Shown: in pieces, positions 5,193 through 8,765 of the stretch
How positions within the stretch are numbered: position 1 is the stretch's first letter
How the letters are laid out: each line of letters begins with the position of its first letter
Assembly (NCBI GenBank): GCA_030630445.1
Contig: DAOVNC010000127.1
Coordinates: 1-8,765 of the forward strand
Source of the DNA: Kiritimatiellales bacterium
GTDB taxonomy: Bacteria; Verrucomicrobiota; Kiritimatiellia; Kiritimatiellales; Pontiellaceae
Reading direction: 5' to 3'
DNA: 8,765 nt
Translations under genes and position numbers: made by a program
Notes under the pieces: model-generated
The model's database searches: none
Seen by the model: the letters and a program-made list of their open reading frames with translations, nothing else
What the model was told of the DNA's origin: nothing

Positions 5193-6596
5193 ATGGCAAA
5201 AACACTGTTTGAAAAGATTTGGGACACGCACGTCGTCAAGGAGCTTCCGGGCGGCGAGGTATTGCTTTATATCGACCGTCATTTGGTGCATGAAGTGACC
5301 AGCCCGCAGGCCTTCGAGGGCCTTCGCTTGCAGAATCGCAGGGTGCGCCACCCGGAGCTGACGTTTGCGACGGCTGATCACAATGTGCCTACCGACAGTC
5401 GTACGGAAATCATCGACCCGGTCGCCAAGACGCAGGTCGATGCGCTAGCGAAAAACTGCGCCGACAATGGTATCACGTACTATGGCATGGAGTCCGAAAA
5501 TCAGGGTGTCGTGCATATTATCGGTCCCGAGCAGGGCATCACGCTTCCGGGCACCACGATTGTTTGCGGCGATTCGCATACGGCAACGCACGGTGCGTTC
5601 GGCGCGATTGCTTTTGGCATCGGCACCTCCGAGGTGGAGCATGTGCTCGCCACGCAAACCTTGCGCCAGAAAAAACCGCAGCAGTTCAAGGTGGAATTCA
5701 AGGGCATGCTCCCTGTCGGCGTCACCGCCAAGGACATGGTGCTTGAGCTGTGCGGCCAAATAGGCACCGCCGGCGGAACGGGTTGCGCGTTTGAGTTCTG
5801 CGGCGAAGCCATCGAAGCACTTTCCATGGAGGGCCGCCTGACCGTCTGCAACATGGCGATCGAGGCGGGCGCGCGTGCCGGGCTGATTGCGTCCGACCAA
5901 ACCACCATCGACTATGTCACGGCGGAGGATCGTCCGTTCGCGCCGAAAGGCGAAGCATTGGAAAAATCGATCGTCTATTGGAAGACGCTCTTTTCCGATG
6001 CCGATGCGGTTTTCGACAAGACGCTGGTGATCGATGTTTCCAATCTGGAGCCGCAGGTGACCTGGGGCACGAGCCCGGGCATGGTGACGGGGATCGGCCA
6101 GACCGTTCCGGCGCTGGACGGCGTTGTGGAATACAGTCAGGAAGATGTGCGTGCCGCGCTTGACTACATGGGGCTTGAACCGGGTATGAAGATGACCGAT
6201 ATCAAAGTTGATGCCGTGTTCATCGGCAGCTGCACCAATGGCCGCATCGAAGACCTCCGCGAGGCCGCAAAGGTGATGGAGGGCAAGCAGGTGGCCGACG
6301 GCGTGCGCGTGCTGGTGGTTCCGGGTTCCGAAAAGGTCCGCTACCAAGCCGAAGCGGAACGCCTCGACCGCATCTTCCACGAGGCAGGCGCAGAGTGGCG
6401 CTATGCCGGTTGCAGCATGTGCCTTGCAATGAACCCGGACAAGCTGGCGGAAAAGGAGCGTTGCGCGTCGACCTCCAACCGCAACTTTGAAGGGCGGCAG
6501 GGCCGCGGCGGACGCACGCACCTCGTTAGCCCCGCGATGGCGGCAGCAGCAGCCATTTCCGGCCACTTCGTGGACATCCGGAAATGGAATATCTAA
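5193..6596 (+). CDS. leuC: 3-isopropylmalate dehydratase large subunit (LeuC)
   Basis: LeuC with LeuD isomerises 2-isopropylmalate to 3-isopropylmalate in cytoplasmic leucine synthesis, using a [4Fe-4S] cluster. The protein is 467 residues, the usual bacterial length. It begins MAKTLFEKIWDTHVV and has CGDSHTATHGAFGAIAFG in the core. The three cluster cysteines are present: Cys347 in GSCTNGR and Cys407 and Cys410 in GCSMC, at the same numbers I know for the E. coli enzyme. A GTG at 5184 is in frame, but ATG 5193 is preferred because it gives the family-typical N-terminus and has TAGGTG (5181-5186) as ribosome-binding site six bases upstream. It is the first gene after the 5136-5163 promoter. 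Its partner leuD lies 471 bp downstream rather than adjacent, because an S23-type gene stands between them. The TAA stop forms the edge of an inverted-repeat arm. Confidence 0.97.
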   Translation: MAKTLFEKIWDTHVVKELPGGEVLLYIDRHLVHEVTSPQAFEGLRLQNRRVRHPELTFATADHNVPTDSRTEIIDPVAKTQVDALAKNCADNGITYYGMESENQGVVHIIGPEQGITLPGTTIVCGDSHTATHGAFGAIAFGIGTSEVEHVLATQTLRQKKPQQFKVEFKGMLPVGVTAKDMVLELCGQIGTAGGTGCAFEFCGEAIEALSMEGRLTVCNMAIEAGARAGLIASDQTTIDYVTAEDRPFAPKGEALEKSIVYWKTLFSDADAVFDKTLVIDVSNLEPQVTWGTSPGMVTGIGQTVPALDGVVEYSQEDVRAALDYMGLEPGMKMTDIKVDAVFIGSCTNGRIEDLREAAKVMEGKQVADGVRVLVVPGSEKVRYQAEAERLDRIFHEAGAEWRYAGCSMCLAMNPDKLAEKERCASTSNRNFEGRQGRGGRTHLVSPAMAAAAAISGHFVDIRKWNI

Positions 6597-7062
6597 ATCC
6601 GAATCGCTAAATTCTAAATAAATTCCAATGGGTGAAAATCAAAAACTAAAGCAGTACGATCTCGAAGACCGCACGTTTGAGTTTGCGGGTCGGGTCAGGG
6701 CATTTGTCCGGAAAATCCATAAGGACATTCCGAATATTGAAGATGCGAAACAGGTTGTGCGATCATCTGGGTCGGTTGGCGCAAATTATATCGAAGCCAA
6801 TGAAGCGCTGAGCAAGAAGGATTTTTTGATGCGTGCCAAGATTTTCCGAAAAGAGGCAAAGGAAAGCCGGTTTTGGTTGCGGCTGATCTATTCGGGAGAT
6901 GATGGCTGGTGTGAGAAAGAACGTATCGCCCTCGTTCAAGAGGCCAAGGAACTAACCTCCATCTTCGGGGCTATCGTGACGAAGAGCCAGTGACCGGGTT
7001 TTGAAATTGGAAATTGCATATTGAATATTGTTTAGAGTTTAGCGATTAGAAATTAGGATTTA
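6594..7062. repeat. Imperfect inverted repeats bracketing the S23-type gene
   Basis: Left arm: TAAATCC (6594-6600) then AATCGCTAAATTCTAAATAA (6602-6621). Right arm, reverse-complemented: TAAATCC (7056-7062), an eight-base insertion, then AATCGCTAAACTCTAAACAA (7028-7047), with 18 of 20 identical in the longer block. The TAA of leuC is the first triplet of the left arm, and the AGGA ribosome-binding site of leuD (7055-7058) overlaps the right arm. The arms are AT-rich, unlike the leu genes. No transposase or integrase is encoded inside. Confidence 0.68.
6628..6993 (+). CDS. Four-helix-bundle protein, S23/IVS-encoded family
   Basis: A 121-residue protein of the family first noted in 23S rRNA intervening sequences and also found free-standing; its molecular role is not established. 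Four amphipathic helices can be read: about 12-31, 37-61, 64-90 and 96-118. The family signature is clear: VVRSSGSVGANYIEANEALSKKDFL (43-67) and IFRKEAKESRFWLRLI (72-87). No Shine-Dalgarno precedes the ATG; the upstream sequence is AT-rich. The gene is in the leuC orientation and could be read from the same promoter, yet nothing links it to leucine synthesis. Imperfect inverted repeats flank it, so I infer an inserted cassette rather than an original operon member. A distant alternative is the Avd-type accessory fold of diversity-generating retroelements, but no reverse transcriptase or template repeat is in view. Confidence 0.88.
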   Translation: MGENQKLKQYDLEDRTFEFAGRVRAFVRKIHKDIPNIEDAKQVVRSSGSVGANYIEANEALSKKDFLMRAKIFRKEAKESRFWLRLIYSGDDGWCEKERIALVQEAKELTSIFGAIVTKSQ

Positions 7063-7067
7063 ACACT

Positions 7068-7685
7068 ATGGATGCTTTTAAAACATTTACCGGGACGGTC
7101 TGCGCGGTGGATCGCGCGAACATCGATACGGATGCGCTGATCCCGAAGGAATACCTTAAGTCGATCAAGCGTACGGGCTTCGGCCACGCGCTCTTTTCCG
7201 ATTGGCGCTATAATGCCGATGGAACGGACAATCCGGAATTTATCCTGAACCAGCCGAAGACCCAGGGCGCGTCGATCCTCGTTGGCCGCACCAATTTTGG
7301 TTGCGGTTCCAGTCGCGAACATGCGGTATGGGCGGTGGCGCAGCAGGGCTTCAAGGTGGTGATTGCCCCGAGCGAGGGCGGGATCCCGGCCTTTGCCGAT
7401 ATCTTCCGCAACAACTGCGCGAAGAACGGGGTGCTGACCATTCAACTGGCCAGCGAACAGGTTGACCAGATCTTTGCGATGGCGGAGGCCGGCGGGCCAC
7501 TGGAGGCAACGGTTAGTCTCGAGGAGCAGAAGCTTTCTTTCAAGGAGGCCGAGTTTATGTTTGAAATGGATCCGGCAGTGAAGGAAAAACTGTTGCTCGG
7601 CATGGACGATATTTCCGAGTCGCTCCAGTATGAGAGCGATATTTCGGTTTTTGAAACAGCCCACGATACGCAGTTGGGATCATGA
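7068..7685 (+). CDS. leuD: 3-isopropylmalate dehydratase small subunit (LeuD)
   Basis: The swivelling small subunit of isopropylmalate isomerase, 205 residues, close to the usual length of the bacterial long form. Recognisable parts are NIDTDALIPKEYLKSI near the N-terminus, the substrate-site loop NFGCGSSREHA, and FADIFRNNCAKNGVL. The ribosome-binding site AGGA (7055-7058) is nine bases before the ATG and sits in the right arm of the repeat that brackets the S23-type gene. One oddity is residues 103-108 (EGGIPA, bases 7374-7391), which interrupt the usual IAPSFADIF run and look like a six-residue in-frame insertion spanning the 10-bp palindrome CGGGATCCCG. The reading frame is otherwise intact. 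The stop codon abuts the alr start. Confidence 0.95.
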   Translation: MDAFKTFTGTVCAVDRANIDTDALIPKEYLKSIKRTGFGHALFSDWRYNADGTDNPEFILNQPKTQGASILVGRTNFGCGSSREHAVWAVAQQGFKVVIAPSEGGIPAFADIFRNNCAKNGVLTIQLASEQVDQIFAMAEAGGPLEATVSLEEQKLSFKEAEFMFEMDPAVKEKLLLGMDDISESLQYESDISVFETAHDTQLGS

Positions 7686-8765
7686 ATGAAAAACTATCTG
7701 ACGGCATCCATCTCTGCCTCCGCGGTTCGATATAACATTGCGCTTGTGCGGGAGCGGATAGGCCGCGATGTAAAGCTGTGCCCCGTGGTGAAGGACGATT
7801 GCTATGGCCATGGCATGGATGTGCTCTATCCCGTGCTCTCCAGCCTGGTGGATGGTTTTGCCGTGGCCTCTCCGCACGAGGCGCTGGCTCTGCGCCGCCG
7901 AGGGTATAAAGGATTTGTTCTCTGCCTGCTTTCCGCCTATTTCGACGAGCTGGATGTGCAGGATGAGCTGGTGCGCCAATCCATCACTCAGACCGTCATG
8001 TCGACCACGGCGCTCGCCTCAATCCGGGCGGCGGCGGAGCGGGTGGGCGCGGCGGCGCAGGTTCATTTGAAGGTCGATACCGGAATGGGGCGACTCGGGG
8101 TTCCCGTCCGCCAGGCTGCCGGCTTGATCCGGTCGATCCATGAACTTTCGGATGTGGAGCTGACCGGCATCTACACCCATTTTGCCACGGCTGATGAAGC
8201 GGACAAAACAACAACCCTCCACCAGCTTGAAGAATTCAAATCCATCATCCCGAAGGATGAAAGCCTCGTGGTCCATGCGGCCAATTCGGCTGCGGCGCTC
8301 GATCTGCCGGAATCCCATTTTAACATGGTGCGGCTTGGCATCGCCCTCTATGGATACCGCCCCTCGGATGGATTGACCGATGAGACGGAGTTGAAGCCCT
8401 GCATGGAGGTTGTAGCCCAGTTGATTGCCGTCAAGAACCTGCCGAAGGGGAGCCGAAGCGGCTATGGCCTGACGTACGAATACATCCGCGACAGCCGCGT
8501 CGGCATTGTGCCCATCGGCTATGGCGACGGCTATTTCCGCAACCTTTCCAACCAGGCGGTGGTGCGGATCCATGGCAAGGATGCGCCGGTGTGCGGCCTT
8601 GTTTCGATGGATCAAATGACCGTGGATGTCACGGACATTCCCGACGCCAAGGTGGGCGACAAGGTGGAGATCATCTCTTCCGATCCGCTGGCACCCAACA
8701 GTGTCGAAAACCTGGCGCGCTTGGCGGGAACCATTCCCTACGAAATCACCTGCCACCTCGGCCAC
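7686..8765 (+). CDS. alr: Alanine racemase (Alr), C-terminus cut by the window edge
   Basis: A PLP-dependent racemase that makes D-alanine for peptidoglycan from L-alanine in the cytoplasm. The frame is open for 360 codons to the right edge with no stop; about 10-15 residues are probably missing, since the family ends soon after a segment like EITCHLGH. Lys36 in VVKDDCYGHG should be the PLP lysine (family form usually KANAYGHG or KADAYGHG). Other landmarks are Lys129 in HLKVDTGMGRLG, THFATAD, HAANSAAAL, Arg216 in NMVRLGIALYG, Tyr260 in GYGLTYE (the second catalytic base) and Met308 in VSMDQ. The ATG immediately follows the leuD TGA without a gap, so translation is probably coupled. The out-of-frame ATG at 7682 leads only to a short frame. 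The set is complete for an active enzyme. Confidence 0.95.
   Translation, partial: MKNYLTASISASAVRYNIALVRERIGRDVKLCPVVKDDCYGHGMDVLYPVLSSLVDGFAVASPHEALALRRRGYKGFVLCLLSAYFDELDVQDELVRQSITQTVMSTTALASIRAAAERVGAAAQVHLKVDTGMGRLGVPVRQAAGLIRSIHELSDVELTGIYTHFATADEADKTTTLHQLEEFKSIIPKDESLVVHAANSAAALDLPESHFNMVRLGIALYGYRPSDGLTDETELKPCMEVVAQLIAVKNLPKGSRSGYGLTYEYIRDSRVGIVPIGYGDGYFRNLSNQAVVRIHGKDAPVCGLVSMDQMTVDVTDIPDAKVGDKVEIISSDPLAPNSVENLARLAGTIPYEITCHLGH

Noticed and set aside
5445..6566. Long open frame on the minus strand (373 codons)
   Set aside because: It lies wholly within leuC, which has full-length family match and all cluster cysteines. It is Arg/His/Ala-rich, as expected for a shadow of high-GC coding DNA.
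6628..6993. Diversity-generating retroelement accessory gene (Avd)
   Set aside because: The fold family is similar, but no reverse transcriptase, template repeat or variable-repeat target is present in the window.
8019..8765. Long minus-strand open frame (248 codons) at the right edge
   Set aside because: It overlaps alr, whose plus-strand frame carries all alanine racemase motifs. The minus frame has no recognisable domain.

Overview
The window looks like chromosomal DNA from a member of the PVC bacteria, most likely a Verrucomicrobiota/Kiritimatiellota relative. This rests on protein style (a secreted protein with an N-terminal FRYQGRL segment plus Asp-box propeller blades, next to a secreted protein with TSP3-like calcium loops and a C-terminal FYRV segment), a free-standing S23-type four-helix-bundle gene, and intergenic DNA rich in short inverted repeats. 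No rRNA or tRNA gene is present, so the placement is an inference.

The left half (1-4200) is accessory-like. It opens with the C-terminal end of an Mrr-like restriction endonuclease (3-284). Next is a 5' fragment (343-639) of a lipoprotein gene whose full-length relative lies at 3082-4200. Homology between the two copies (about 93% over 308 bp) stops exactly where a 94-bp inverted-repeat element begins (624-717). Between the two copies sits a tightly spaced pair of secreted-protein genes (821-2290 and 2293-2994). The pair is bracketed by a 23-bp perfect direct repeat (782-804 and 2987-3009), and the right-hand repeat supplies the stop codon of the second gene. The full-length lipoprotein appears to combine two tandem ExbD/TolR-like domains with a secretin-like C-terminal domain, an arrangement I do not recognise as a named family.

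From 4201 to about 5135 there is no credible gene. The stretch is a patchwork of nested inverted repeats (4170-4488 containing 4235-4445), another inverted-repeat pair (4640-4799), a strong GC hairpin (4876-4901) and short tandem units (5061-5087). The left arm of the largest element lies inside the lipoprotein gene and encodes part of its C-terminus.

The right half (5136-8765) is a higher-GC metabolic cluster with a good sigma70-type promoter: leuC, an S23-type four-helix-bundle gene, leuD and alr. LeuC and LeuD form isopropylmalate isomerase (leucine synthesis). The S23-type gene lies between them on a segment with imperfect inverted repeats that overlap the leuC stop codon and the leuD ribosome-binding site. 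alr (alanine racemase) begins on the base after the leuD stop and runs off the window. It has no stop codon here, but all 360 visible codons are open.
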